A stretch of DNA of 64,000 nt from positions 101,327 through 165,326 of the forward strand of contig NZ_QGDS01000009.1 of assembly GCF_003149105.1 (NCBI RefSeq), given 5' to 3'. Origin of the DNA: Faecalicatena contorta. Lineage in GTDB: Bacteria; Bacillota; Clostridia; Lachnospirales; Lachnospiraceae. The position numbers and the translations under genes are program-made. Below the pieces are notes generated by a model. The model worked only from the letters and a program-made list of their open reading frames with translations, ran no database searches and was not told where the DNA came from. Numbering within the stretch: position 1 is the stretch's first letter; the number at the start of each line of letters is the position of its first letter. Shown in pieces: positions 14,921 to 23,833 of this stretch.

Positions 14921-17014
14921 ATGGATATCAAAAAATTATTAAAACCAAACAAAGTGGCCGTCGTGGGAGCCAGTGAAAAAGAAGGCTTTGGCGGCGACAC
15001 ATGCAGAAATATGATGACATACATGGAAGAGGACCGCTATTATTTTGTTAACCCCAGGCGTGAAGAGGTCTTCGGCCGAAAATGCTATAAAAGCATCAGT
15101 GATTTGCCGGAGCAGGTGGACTTAATCGTTATCTGTACGCCTGCAGGCACCGTGGAGGGACTGCTCCGGGAAGGTGCGGCTCATGGTGTTGGAGCAGCGG
15201 TTGTTTATGCCAGCGGATATGGTGAGGTTGGGACAGACGAAGGCCGGAAAAAAGAAGCACAGCTCCTGGCGCTGTGTGAAGAACTGGATATGGCTCTGAT
15301 GGGACCGAACTGCGCCGGATTTGTGAATTTTGTGGATATGATGTATCCTTTTGCATTCATTTCCAGGGAGCGTGACCGCCGGGGCGGTGTCGGGGTTCTC
15401 TCTCAGAGCGGGCAGCTGGTGCTGACGATGATGGATGCTCCGGGCACGAAATTCTCTTATGCGATTTCCGCAGGTAACAGCAGGATTACCAAGATGGAGG
15501 ATTACCTGGATTTCTTAATCGACGATGAGGATACAAAGGTTGTTGCTATGTATCTGGAAGGGGTGAAGTCCCCGGGTGCGTTTATAAAGGCTTTAAAAAA
15601 AGCTGCACTCAAGAAAAAACCTGTTGTAATTCTTAAGACCGGACGGTCTGAGAAAGCCCAGGCTCTCGCGGCCTCCCACACGGGAAGTCTTTCAGGAGCA
15701 GATAAGGTATACGATGCTCTGTTTGAAAAGTTTGGCGTCATCCGTGTGGATGATTTAGAAGAGCTGATGTCCACTGCCAGGGCTTTGGCAACCTTGAAAA
15801 AGCTGCCTGAGGGAAGGGGATTTTCTGCAATTAGTTTATCCGGCGGGGAGACAGCTATCTGTGCAGATTTGGCAGAACTGACGGGTGTGGAATATGTTGA
15901 CTTCAGTAAGGAGACTATGGACAAACTCAATGAGGTTCTTCCGTCCTATGCTACTCCCAATAATCCTCTTGATTCAACGGCTACTTTATCTTATGATATA
16001 GAAAAGTTTGCTGGTGTTCTGGAAATTATGATGAAAGATGAGCGTGTGGATATCGTCTCTGTCGGTTATACTCTGCTAACGGAGATTGCAGATAATGCCA
16101 TATATTACATGTCCGAGGCAATGAAGCTGGTCAGTGACAAGCCCTGGGCTAAGCCTATGGTAATGCTGCCATTCTCAGAAATGACGAGAAACCCCGGTTA
16201 CTGCGATAAGCTGGAGGAGATTGGGGTGCCCGTACTTCCCACTTCACTCTATGCATTTAAGGTTATCAAAAATATTTTGGATTTCGTATCAAATGATCCC
16301 CAGAGCAAGAACCTGGATGTTGTCATTCCCTCTCAGGAAAAAGGGGATTACAGCCGGGCAGCGTTGACGGAATCAGAGAGTAAAGAGATTATTGGACGTT
16401 ACGGCATCGATTGCGGTAAGTTTAAGGTGGTACATTCACCGGAAGAAGCAGAGGCTGCCTTTGACGAGCTGGGCTGTGAAAAAGCAGTTGCCAAGGTGGA
16501 CAGCCCGGATATTCTACACAAATCTGATGTTGGATGTGTAAAACTGGGTATCAAAGACGGGGCAGGAGCTGCTAAAGCCTATCAGGCTATTATGGATAAT
16601 GCCGCCGCGCATTGCCCGGGTGCTCTTGTAAAAGGAGTACAAATTTGTGAAATGGCAGCTCCGGGAGTGGAAATGATTATAGGGGTAAATAACGATCCGC
16701 AATTTGGACCTTGTGTGCTCTGTGGTCTGGGCGGTGTCTTCGTGGAAATTTTCAAAGACACTTCGCTAGGGCTGGCTCCACTTTCTAAGCCGGAAGCAAT
16801 GGAAATGATTTTATCGCTGAAAGGCGCTAAAATGCTGCAGGGGTACAGAGGGAATCCTGAGTGTGATATTGATGCACTGGCAGAAGCAATTGTGTCAGTG
16901 TCAAATATGGCTTGTGATTGCAGTGATGAATTGCTGGAACTGGATATCAATCCGGTCTTTGTCAGACCCGACGGAATCTGTGCAGTAGATGCACTTTACA
17001 TTAAAAAGGATTAA
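14921..17014 (+). CDS. Acyl-CoA synthetase (ADP-forming), fused alpha-beta subunits
   Basis: 697 residues, the length of single-chain ADP-forming acetyl-CoA synthetases. Order: CoA-binding Rossmann domain (KVAVVGASEKEGFGG), ligase-CoA domain with the phosphorylatable His in ALAASHTGSLSGADKVYDALF, and a C-terminal ATP-grasp domain (KAVAKVDSPDILHKSDVGCVKLG, ELLELDINPVFV). It converts acyl-CoA + ADP + phosphate to acid + CoA + ATP, that is, substrate-level phosphorylation. Its position right after the ferredoxin oxidoreductase genes supports the scheme amino acid to 2-oxoacid to acyl-CoA to organic acid plus ATP. Confidence 0.92.
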   Translation: MDIKKLLKPNKVAVVGASEKEGFGGDTCRNMMTYMEEDRYYFVNPRREEVFGRKCYKSISDLPEQVDLIVICTPAGTVEGLLREGAAHGVGAAVVYASGYGEVGTDEGRKKEAQLLALCEELDMALMGPNCAGFVNFVDMMYPFAFISRERDRRGGVGVLSQSGQLVLTMMDAPGTKFSYAISAGNSRITKMEDYLDFLIDDEDTKVVAMYLEGVKSPGAFIKALKKAALKKKPVVILKTGRSEKAQALAASHTGSLSGADKVYDALFEKFGVIRVDDLEELMSTARALATLKKLPEGRGFSAISLSGGETAICADLAELTGVEYVDFSKETMDKLNEVLPSYATPNNPLDSTATLSYDIEKFAGVLEIMMKDERVDIVSVGYTLLTEIADNAIYYMSEAMKLVSDKPWAKPMVMLPFSEMTRNPGYCDKLEEIGVPVLPTSLYAFKVIKNILDFVSNDPQSKNLDVVIPSQEKGDYSRAALTESESKEIIGRYGIDCGKFKVVHSPEEAEAAFDELGCEKAVAKVDSPDILHKSDVGCVKLGIKDGAGAAKAYQAIMDNAAAHCPGALVKGVQICEMAAPGVEMIIGVNNDPQFGPCVLCGLGGVFVEIFKDTSLGLAPLSKPEAMEMILSLKGAKMLQGYRGNPECDIDALAEAIVSVSNMACDCSDELLELDINPVFVRPDGICAVDALYIKKD

Positions 17015-17071
17015 GAGAGTAACAAGGAAACTGAGGGGCTGGGAAAGCCCGTTTTACGGAAAGGAGCTTTT

Positions 17072-18328
17072 ATGGAAAGCAAAAGAATGAAATATTTGCA
17101 GATTCTAGCGCTAGGGGTTGCCGGGGGATCCATATATCTGATGCCCTATATAAGGTATGTATTTTATGACTGGCAGATGGAGGCCATGGGTATCACAAAC
17201 ATGCAGCTTGGAGTTTTAACAACAGCTTATACAATTGGAAATGTTATTCTTTATATTCCGGGAGGAATTGTAGCGGATAAGTTTTCAACGAAAAAATGTA
17301 TGCTGGCCTCGTTAATATCCACCTCGATTCTGACGTTTATTTTTGCATTTTCGATGGGAAGCTATGCGCTGGCTCTTGTTATATGGGGACTGTTTGCAGT
17401 CACCACTACATTCCTGTTCTGGTGTTCCCTTATGAAAACGATCCGGTTAATCGGAGATGAGAAAGAACAAGGATTTATGTTTGGGCTGTATTATATGGGG
17501 AACGGCCTGACGGGTGCGCTTGTGAATTCCATTGCACTGCAGGTAGCAGCAGTTGGAAGTGATGCTTCTAATAAATTCTTTATAGCCGTTATAGTTTATG
17601 GCTGCAGTACAGTGGTGGGAGCACTTTTAGTTGCCCTTCTGTTAAAAGATAACAAGGCAAAAGCAGCGGAAGTAAAAAGTGATGAGTTCCATTTCCACCA
17701 GGTTGGCGGACTTCTGAAAAGCTCTAATCTGTGGCTGTTTGCTATCATCGTTTTTACAGCCTATGCGCTTTACAGCAGCACGAGTTATTTCACACCTTAC
17801 CTGACGGACGTAGTTGGTATCAGTCCTGAAAGCTCAGGATATCTGTCAATTATCAGAACGTACATTTTCTATATTGTATCACCTGTCAGTGGTATCATTG
17901 CAGATAAAGTTATTAAATCAACGAGTAAATGGTTTACAATCTTGTTTGCAATTTTGGGCGTACTGTTTTTAGGAATATTTGCAATACCACCTGGTGCAAA
18001 CGTGGCACTCGTAAGTTTTTACACATTACTGCCCGGTTTGTTTGGCCTTGCTTTATATGGTTTAAGCTTCTCTATTGCAAACGAAACGAAGATACCTGCT
18101 GTAGTTATGGGTACGGCTGTTGGTATTGCATCGATTATCGGGTATGCGCCGGACTTTTTCATGGCGGCTATGTTTGGAAACTGGCTGGATAAGTTCGGAG
18201 GAAAGGGGTACAATTATATCTTTACATTCCTCGCAGTAAACTGTCTGGTGGGATTGGTTGCTGCGGCAATTGTAAGGAAAAACTCAAAAAAGATGCACTC
18301 AGACGGAGAGAAAGCTGCAGTGTCTTAG
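17072..18328 (+). CDS. Major facilitator superfamily transporter
   Basis: 418 residues with about twelve hydrophobic segments. The loop between segments 2 and 3 reads YIPGGIVADKFSTKKCMLAS, the G-x3-D-x4-[KR] MFS signature, and a second copy, VSGIIADKVIKSTSKW, occurs after the central loop. The substrate is unknown. Its place in the amino-acid fermentation operon suggests uptake of the amino acid or an N-acyl derivative, or export of the acid product. The RBS is AAAGGAG. Confidence 0.85.
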   Translation: MESKRMKYLQILALGVAGGSIYLMPYIRYVFYDWQMEAMGITNMQLGVLTTAYTIGNVILYIPGGIVADKFSTKKCMLASLISTSILTFIFAFSMGSYALALVIWGLFAVTTTFLFWCSLMKTIRLIGDEKEQGFMFGLYYMGNGLTGALVNSIALQVAAVGSDASNKFFIAVIVYGCSTVVGALLVALLLKDNKAKAAEVKSDEFHFHQVGGLLKSSNLWLFAIIVFTAYALYSSTSYFTPYLTDVVGISPESSGYLSIIRTYIFYIVSPVSGIIADKVIKSTSKWFTILFAILGVLFLGIFAIPPGANVALVSFYTLLPGLFGLALYGLSFSIANETKIPAVVMGTAVGIASIIGYAPDFFMAAMFGNWLDKFGGKGYNYIFTFLAVNCLVGLVAAAIVRKNSKKMHSDGEKAAVS

Positions 18329-18361
18329 TAAGGAGTATAAGAAAAAGAGAGCGGTGACGAA

Positions 18362-19681
18362 GTGAAACAAGGATTCAAACGTGATTTGGGAATATTTACA
18401 ACGATTTCCATCATTGTTGGGCAAATGATTGGCTCAGGGATATATATGGCACCTCAGGGATTGGCGGCACTCTCCAATCCCTGGGTGGCATTGTTGGCTG
18501 TTGCAATTACCGGAATCGGCACATTGTTTCTGGCTCTGTCATTTGCCCGGCTGGACAATAAAAAGGCTGCTACAGGTTCAGTTATCATCTATGCAAAGGA
18601 GGCCTTTGGTGATTTGCCGGCCTTCTGGGTAGGATGGTCATACTGGTGTGGCTGCTGGATAGCAAATGGGGCAATTGTTATAGCGGGATTAAATTATATA
18701 TCCTACTTTTTTCCCTCAATGGCAGGCAATACATTTCCCAAATTTATTGCCTGCACATTGATCCTCTGGGCATATACAATTATTAATATTATAGGCGTGA
18801 AAATTGCCGGGCGTATTAACCTGGTCCTGACGGTTCTCAAGCTTCTTCCGCTGCTGCTTTTTGCGGTTGTGGCGGTTATTCATTTCGACACATCAAATTT
18901 TAACACGATGTCTTCTCAAGCTGTGAGCGGTATGGGAGCCTTGCCTATGGGTATGGCCTATATGCTTTGGAGCTTCATCGGTTTTGAGGGAGCAAGTGTC
19001 AGTGCCGATGAGGTGGAAAATCCGAGGCAAATTGGGCGTCTGACTATTATCAGTACTGTGATTGTTATTATTATTTATGCCATATTGGTTGCTCTGGCGG
19101 CCGGAAATATGACACAGAATGAGCTGGCTGGTTCATCCTCTCCCCTGGCAGACATTATGTACCGGGCAACCGGAGGATATTGGGCCGGGGCACTGATTTC
19201 TCTGGGAGCTTCCATTTCGGCTATTGGTTGTGTCGGCGCATGGATTTTATCTGCCGCCCGTGTTACATACGCTTTGGGAGAAAGTAAGCTGATGCCTGCC
19301 ACCTTCGCAAAGCTAAGCGAAAAGCGAGGTACACCTGTGAATGGACTCTTGATTAATGGTGTACTTATGACAGTAGTCATGTTACTGGGATACCTTACTA
19401 ATGGAGGAGACTTGTATAGTTTCCTGTCCATGATGGCAGTCATGACCTTTTTAGTATTCTATTTGTTTGGTGCGGCTTCGGAAATCATGATTTCAGGAAG
19501 AGAGATTAAGAAGCCGTTTAATGTAATTCAATTTATGAAGAAATCTGCTGTGGGGCTTATCGCACTTGTTTACTCCATTTACACAATAATAGGCTCAGGA
19601 ATGCAGTACGTATTTTATGGATTTCTGCTCATTCTGCTTGGAATTCCTGTATTCATCTATGTAAAACTGAAACAGGAATAA
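18362..19681 (+). CDS. APC-superfamily amino-acid permease
   Basis: 439 residues with about twelve membrane segments. The N-terminus FTTISIIVGQMIGSGIYMAPQGLAAL has the GSGI substrate-backbone motif of APC transporters. FIGFEGASVSADEVENPRQIGRL is the conserved segment after TM6. It probably imports an amino acid (or exchanges two) to feed the dehydrogenase encoded upstream. The start is GTG 18362 with a weak ribosome site (GAGAGCGGTGA), about 33 bases after the MFS stop. Confidence 0.9.
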   Translation: MKQGFKRDLGIFTTISIIVGQMIGSGIYMAPQGLAALSNPWVALLAVAITGIGTLFLALSFARLDNKKAATGSVIIYAKEAFGDLPAFWVGWSYWCGCWIANGAIVIAGLNYISYFFPSMAGNTFPKFIACTLILWAYTIINIIGVKIAGRINLVLTVLKLLPLLLFAVVAVIHFDTSNFNTMSSQAVSGMGALPMGMAYMLWSFIGFEGASVSADEVENPRQIGRLTIISTVIVIIIYAILVALAAGNMTQNELAGSSSPLADIMYRATGGYWAGALISLGASISAIGCVGAWILSAARVTYALGESKLMPATFAKLSEKRGTPVNGLLINGVLMTVVMLLGYLTNGGDLYSFLSMMAVMTFLVFYLFGAASEIMISGREIKKPFNVIQFMKKSAVGLIALVYSIYTIIGSGMQYVFYGFLLILLGIPVFIYVKLKQE

Positions 19682-19707
19682 ATGCAGTTTTTTGAAGGGA
19701 GGGCAAT

Positions 19708-20886
19708 ATGTTTCAGGAGAAAATCAAAAAAAGCGTAGAGTTATTTTTCCATAAGGCAGATGAATTGGGAACGTATCTGACCAATCATCCGGAAGTCAGC
19801 GGGGAAGAGGTGGAATCCTGCCGCTATATCACCGGATTTTTGGAGGAACAGGGCTACGAGATTACGACTCCTTATGCTGGTATGCCGCATTCCTTTCGGG
19901 CAATTGATAAGAGGAAAAAGGATTTTTCCGGGAAAAAGGCTGCATTTCTTTGTGAGTATGATGCCCTGCCGGAAGTGGGGCACGCCTGCGGGCATTCTTA
20001 TAGCTGTGCAATCAGTATTCTGGGAGCCTTGGCTTTAAGAGATGCTTATCCGGAATTGCCCATGAGAATAGACCTTATCGGGACTCCAGGCGAGGAATTC
20101 GTAGGAGGAAAGTGTTACATGACCGAAGAGGGCGGTTTCGATATGTATGAATACGCGGCCATGATACATTTATACAACCGGGATGTAACATGTTTTGAAA
20201 TTCTGGCATCTAATGACCGGTATTTTACATTTCGTGGAAGGGCAGCCCATGCATCTGCCTTTCCGGAAAAGGGGCTGAATGCCTTGAATGCAGCCCGTCT
20301 GTATATGGATGCTATGGATATGTGGAGGCAGCATATTACGAAGGACTGCCAGTTCCACGGAATTGTGGCCAAAGGAGGGGAGCTTCCGAACATTGTTCCG
20401 GAGGAAGTGAGTCTGGATTATTATTACCGGGCGGCAACCTTAGAGAATTTATGGAAATTAAACAAAATTTCTGAGAATTGTGCACAGGGGGCGGCTATGG
20501 CTTCAGGAACTACTGTAGAGTGGGAGCAGAGATACCCTGATTATGGAGAACTCTATTGGAATGAGCATATGGATACATTCATGAAGGAATTATTTGAACA
20601 TGCGGGAAGAACACCAAAGCCCTCTCCAGGACCAGGCGGTTCTTCAGATATTGGGAATGTAAACCTGAGAATTCCAGTCTTTCATCCTCTTTTGGATATT
20701 ACAGGAGATGATGAGGAATGTGCAGTCCATGACATAAAATTCGAGAAACTGCTTCATTCGCCTGCTGCAAAGAAAGCCTTATATGATGGGGCTCAGATTC
20801 TGGCAGAGCTGGGATACCGGCTTGCTGTGGAGGAGGAATGTCTGCTGAAAATGAAAAAGGATCATGGGGAATATCGAAAACTGTAA
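19708..20886 (+). CDS. M20-family amidohydrolase/aminoacylase
   Basis: 392 residues. Metal-site motifs are visible: FLCEYDALPEVGHACGHSYSCAI (Asp and HxCGH region), GTPGEEFVGGK (the Glu pair) and AAMIHLYNRD. GRAAHASAFPEKGLNALNAA is the lid-domain segment of M20D hydrolases. These enzymes release amino acids from N-acyl or p-aminobenzoyl conjugates in the cytoplasm. In this operon it may liberate the amino acid to be fermented. The RBS is AAGGGAGGG. Confidence 0.85.
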   Translation: MFQEKIKKSVELFFHKADELGTYLTNHPEVSGEEVESCRYITGFLEEQGYEITTPYAGMPHSFRAIDKRKKDFSGKKAAFLCEYDALPEVGHACGHSYSCAISILGALALRDAYPELPMRIDLIGTPGEEFVGGKCYMTEEGGFDMYEYAAMIHLYNRDVTCFEILASNDRYFTFRGRAAHASAFPEKGLNALNAARLYMDAMDMWRQHITKDCQFHGIVAKGGELPNIVPEEVSLDYYYRAATLENLWKLNKISENCAQGAAMASGTTVEWEQRYPDYGELYWNEHMDTFMKELFEHAGRTPKPSPGPGGSSDIGNVNLRIPVFHPLLDITGDDEECAVHDIKFEKLLHSPAAKKALYDGAQILAELGYRLAVEEECLLKMKKDHGEYRKL

Positions 20887-20909
20887 AGGCTGGGGAAAAG
20901 CATAAGGAT

Positions 20910-21437
20910 ATGAATGAAAAAATATGGTTAAAGAAAATGCAGACAGAAGGCTGCTTGTGTTACATGACAGAAAAAAATATGGAAGAAACAATGTGTCTGC
21001 GGGAACTGGTGAGGAATGGAGTAAGCAATAAACGGTGGTTTGCCGATTCCAGCCGAAAAGATTTTGAAGATGTGCTGAAGTATGGATTTGCTTTAGTCTG
21101 TATTGTGGAAGGACAAATCATTGCATCTCTGCAATGTCTTTTGGAGCATACGGATTATGCATACGACAGGTATGACAGCGAAGAAATGAGGTCAAAATGT
21201 GCTGATTATTCAGATACATTTGTACATCCTGATTACAGGGGCAATGGACTTCAGAATATAATGGAAACGAAAATGGAAGTACTGTGCAGAAAAGCAGGAA
21301 AGACCATATTACTCGGCACGGTAGATCCGGACAATTATTACAGTTACGAGAATTTTCGGAGAATGGGGTATCAGGAAGCTGCCAGATTAACGAAATATGG
21401 TGGCCTGGAGAGGATACTGATGGAGAAGAAAATATGA
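20910..21437 (+). CDS. GNAT-family N-acetyltransferase
   Basis: 175 residues from the chosen start. The acetyl-CoA-binding region is YSDTFVHPDYRGNGLQNIMETKMEVL, the V-x-P-x-[FY]-[RQ]-G-x-G-x motif. The acceptor is unknown; an amino acid or a small amine would suit the neighbours. The start is uncertain: ATG 20838 overlaps the M20 gene and has a badly spaced AGGAGG, whereas 20910 matches domain length better. It overlaps the aldehyde dehydrogenase gene by four bases (ATGA). Confidence 0.78.
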   Translation: MNEKIWLKKMQTEGCLCYMTEKNMEETMCLRELVRNGVSNKRWFADSSRKDFEDVLKYGFALVCIVEGQIIASLQCLLEHTDYAYDRYDSEEMRSKCADYSDTFVHPDYRGNGLQNIMETKMEVLCRKAGKTILLGTVDPDNYYSYENFRRMGYQEAARLTKYGGLERILMEKKI

Positions 21438-22939
21438 AAATGATAGAAGTATTTGATGAGTCAACCGGCAGCGTGGTCGGAAGTGTTCCGTATTATAACG
21501 GGAACGAAATTGCCGATATGGTTGATACAGCTTTTGCATCACAGCCCAGGTGGGAAAAGGTGCCGCTTTTCGAAAGAGGACAGATTTTATACAAATTCTG
21601 TAATCTTATTGAGGAACACAGCGATGAACTTGCCGCTGTTATGGCAAATGAAATGGGAAAACATATTTCTCAGGCAAAGGCTGAGGTAACAAATGCCGCT
21701 GAAGTGGGAAGAGCTAATATTGAGGTAGGAAAACACCTGTACGGCGAAGTGTTATGTGATAATAGCGAAGGGTATGAAAATCATTTATTATTTGTACGGC
21801 GTGAGGCATTGGGGATAGTTGCCGGTGTTATTCCCTTTAACTATCCGGTAGACCTGACAATACAGAAAATGGTGCCTGCCCTGCTGATGGGCAATGCTTT
21901 TATTTGTAAAGCTCCTGCCAGTGCGCCCTGTTGTGTGAAACTCTTAATTGATCTTGCCCATAAAGCAGGTATACCAAAGGATGTGCTTTATTTCATGACT
22001 TCCGGCAGAGAAGACTGTACTGAAAAGCTGCTTATGAACAAAAAAGTTGCATGTATCGCAATGACCGGTGGTAATGAGGCTGGGACTGAAATGATGAGGG
22101 CTGCTGCTCCGACAATTAAAAAAGTAGTGTTAGAGCTTGGGGGAAATGATCCCCTTATCATTACTGAAGAGGCAGCGGGCAATCCTGAACTAATTGTAAC
22201 AGCCATTGAAGCCCTTGCATGGGGACGGATTATTGAAAACAACGGTCAGGTCTGTTCTGCACCAAAAAGGACTATTGTCCACAAGCATGTAAAGGATACC
22301 TTTATAAAATGTCTTGCTGCATTTGTTGACGGACTGAAACAGGGACATGCAACAGACCCGAACGTGCAGCTAACCCGGCTTGTTTCTGAGAAAGCTGCCA
22401 AAAAAGTAGAGGCGCAGATTCAGCATACAGTTGCACAAGGTGCAAAGGTTATTCGGGGCGGTAAACGGAATGGGTGTGTTGTGGATGTTACGATTCTGGA
22501 TGATGTTACCCGGGACATGGATATTGCAAAAGACCTTGAAATATTTGGGCCGGTTATTCCAGTCATTTCCTTTGAAACAGATGAAGAAGCTGTTGAAATT
22601 GCCAATCAGACCAAGTATGGATTGAGCGCATCTGTCATTACGAAAGACTTAAAGAAAGCATTTTACTTTACAGAAAATATCAAAGCTTCTGCTGTCTATG
22701 TAAATGGGTCCAGTGCATTAAGGCACAATGACCAGCCCTTTGGAGGATGCAAAAGCACCGGTATCGGAAATGAGGGAGCCGGATATTCCTGCGCCGAATT
22801 TAGCAGGCTGAAAACTTATGGATTCTGTGATGTCTCCCCTGCGGAAAGATTATATGCACCGGAAGAGGGGACAGGTGACTTGTTAGATATTAATATTGCT
22901 GAAATTAAAAAGTTAGCGGAAGAACTGACCAAGAAATAG
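21434..22939 (+). CDS. NAD(P)-dependent aldehyde dehydrogenase
   Basis: 501 residues, full length. It has the cofactor-binding PFNYPVDLTIQKMVPALLMGNAFICKAP, the catalytic Glu in VVLELGGNDPLII, and the catalytic Cys in NNGQVCSAPKRTIV. EIFGPVIPVISF and NDQPFGGCKSTGIGNEGAGYS are the C-terminal signatures. It resembles succinate-semialdehyde and lactaldehyde dehydrogenases. It starts at the ATG overlapping the acetyltransferase stop, so it belongs to the same transcript. Its role in amino-acid fermentation could be oxidation of an aldehyde side product. Confidence 0.88.
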   Translation: MKMIEVFDESTGSVVGSVPYYNGNEIADMVDTAFASQPRWEKVPLFERGQILYKFCNLIEEHSDELAAVMANEMGKHISQAKAEVTNAAEVGRANIEVGKHLYGEVLCDNSEGYENHLLFVRREALGIVAGVIPFNYPVDLTIQKMVPALLMGNAFICKAPASAPCCVKLLIDLAHKAGIPKDVLYFMTSGREDCTEKLLMNKKVACIAMTGGNEAGTEMMRAAAPTIKKVVLELGGNDPLIITEEAAGNPELIVTAIEALAWGRIIENNGQVCSAPKRTIVHKHVKDTFIKCLAAFVDGLKQGHATDPNVQLTRLVSEKAAKKVEAQIQHTVAQGAKVIRGGKRNGCVVDVTILDDVTRDMDIAKDLEIFGPVIPVISFETDEEAVEIANQTKYGLSASVITKDLKKAFYFTENIKASAVYVNGSSALRHNDQPFGGCKSTGIGNEGAGYSCAEFSRLKTYGFCDVSPAERLYAPEEGTGDLLDINIAEIKKLAEELTKK

Positions 22940-22940
22940 A

Positions 22941-22986
22941 AAAAGCAGGGATAGAATTCAACAGAATGGACTCTATCCCTGCTTTT
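22941..22986. terminator. Bidirectional intrinsic terminator
   Basis: A perfect 15-bp stem (AAAAGCAGGGATAGA with TCTATCCCTGCTTTT) lies between the convergent aldehyde dehydrogenase and Crp/Fnr genes. The A-run on one side and T-run on the other let it work on both strands. Confidence 0.92.
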
Positions 22987-22996
22987 ATCTGCCATA

Positions 22997-23674
22997 TTAT
23001 TTTAAACTTACAGCATTTACAAGAGTGTATGTATTCTTATCAAATTGAATCAAATCTTCTTCCTGCATCCGCTTTAGCTCACGGGTTAGCGAGCTGCGGT
23101 CGGCTCCCAGGAAATCTGCAAGGTCTATGCGTCCTAAAGGGGCGGTTACTGTGGCAGAATTTTGTTCCTGCGCCAGCTGGGCCAGATAGGTCAAGATTTT
23201 TTCACGCAGAGAGCGTTTTGTCGTTACTTCCAGTTGTGCCAGCAGTTTAATGTTTTGCCGGGAAACCATCACCATCATATTTCTGATAAGAGTATTGTGA
23301 AATTCACATGCTTTTGGGCAGATGTGCATGAGAAGGTCAAAAGGACAAAGCAGGACAGAACTGTTTTCTGCCGCCTGAGCAGATACTGTGAGAGGAAACT
23401 TTCCGCCGCATATAAAAGATTCACCAAAAACAGCGCCTGCACTAAGGTCGTTTAAGATCGTACGGTTGCCAAAAGCGTCTTCTTTAATAATCTGTACCCG
23501 CCCACTCAGAATAATCCCAATAGAAGTCGGAATATCCCCGCTTAAAAAAATGAATTCATTTTTAATATAAGTTTTCTCTTTTGCACCAATACATTCGAGA
23601 AGATGCGTGAGTTCTTCCTCCTCAATTCCATTAAACAGTGGGACGGTCTGTAAAAACTTTATATTATTCTCCAT
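22997..23674 (-). CDS. Crp/Fnr-family regulator of the hemerythrin operon
   Basis: 225 residues. The cyclic-nucleotide-binding-like beta barrel is at residues 10-120 (VPLFNGIEEEEL, GIILSGRVQIIKEDAFGNRTIL, AGAVFGESF). A C-terminal winged helix follows (APLGRIDLADFLGADRSSLTRELKRMQEEDLI). A Cys-x3-Cys pair (HICPKACEFH) sits at the barrel-helix junction and recurs in the paralogue at 48592. FNR-type N-terminal Cys are absent. The start is ATG at 23674 with GAGGTGG upstream. It is divergent from the redox operon at 23834. The TATGTTGCA palindrome between them overlaps its own -35 box, which suggests autorepression. Confidence 0.88.
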   Translation of the reverse strand: MENNIKFLQTVPLFNGIEEEELTHLLECIGAKEKTYIKNEFIFLSGDIPTSIGIILSGRVQIIKEDAFGNRTILNDLSAGAVFGESFICGGKFPLTVSAQAAENSSVLLCPFDLLMHICPKACEFHNTLIRNMMVMVSRQNIKLLAQLEVTTKRSLREKILTYLAQLAQEQNSATVTAPLGRIDLADFLGADRSSLTRELKRMQEEDLIQFDKNTYTLVNAVSLK

Positions 23675-23695
23675 AAAAACCACCTCGTTACTTAA

Positions 23696-23728
23696 ATTAT
23701 ATATCCTCTATGTTGCAAATGCAACATA
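23696..23728 (-). promoter_or_regulatory. Crp/Fnr operator and minus-strand promoter
   Basis: TATGTTGCA-AA-TGCAACATA (23709-23728) is a perfect inverted repeat containing TGTTG-N6-CAACA. On the minus strand TTGCAT (-35), a 17-base spacer and TATAAT (23701-23696) form the regulator's promoter, and the operator covers its -35. The same TGTTG-N6-CAACA occurs at 48559-48574 by the second Crp/Fnr gene. On the plus strand TATAGT (23759-23764) may serve the DUF438 operon, with the operator upstream in an activating position. Confidence 0.78.
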
Positions 23729-23833
23729 CAACTGCAAATATAGCATGTAAAATTTACCTATAGTTTAATCCCTCAGATTTTTAATGATACTTAAAGGAGA
23801 TGGAAACAATACTATTTTGGAGGTGGTAAATAC

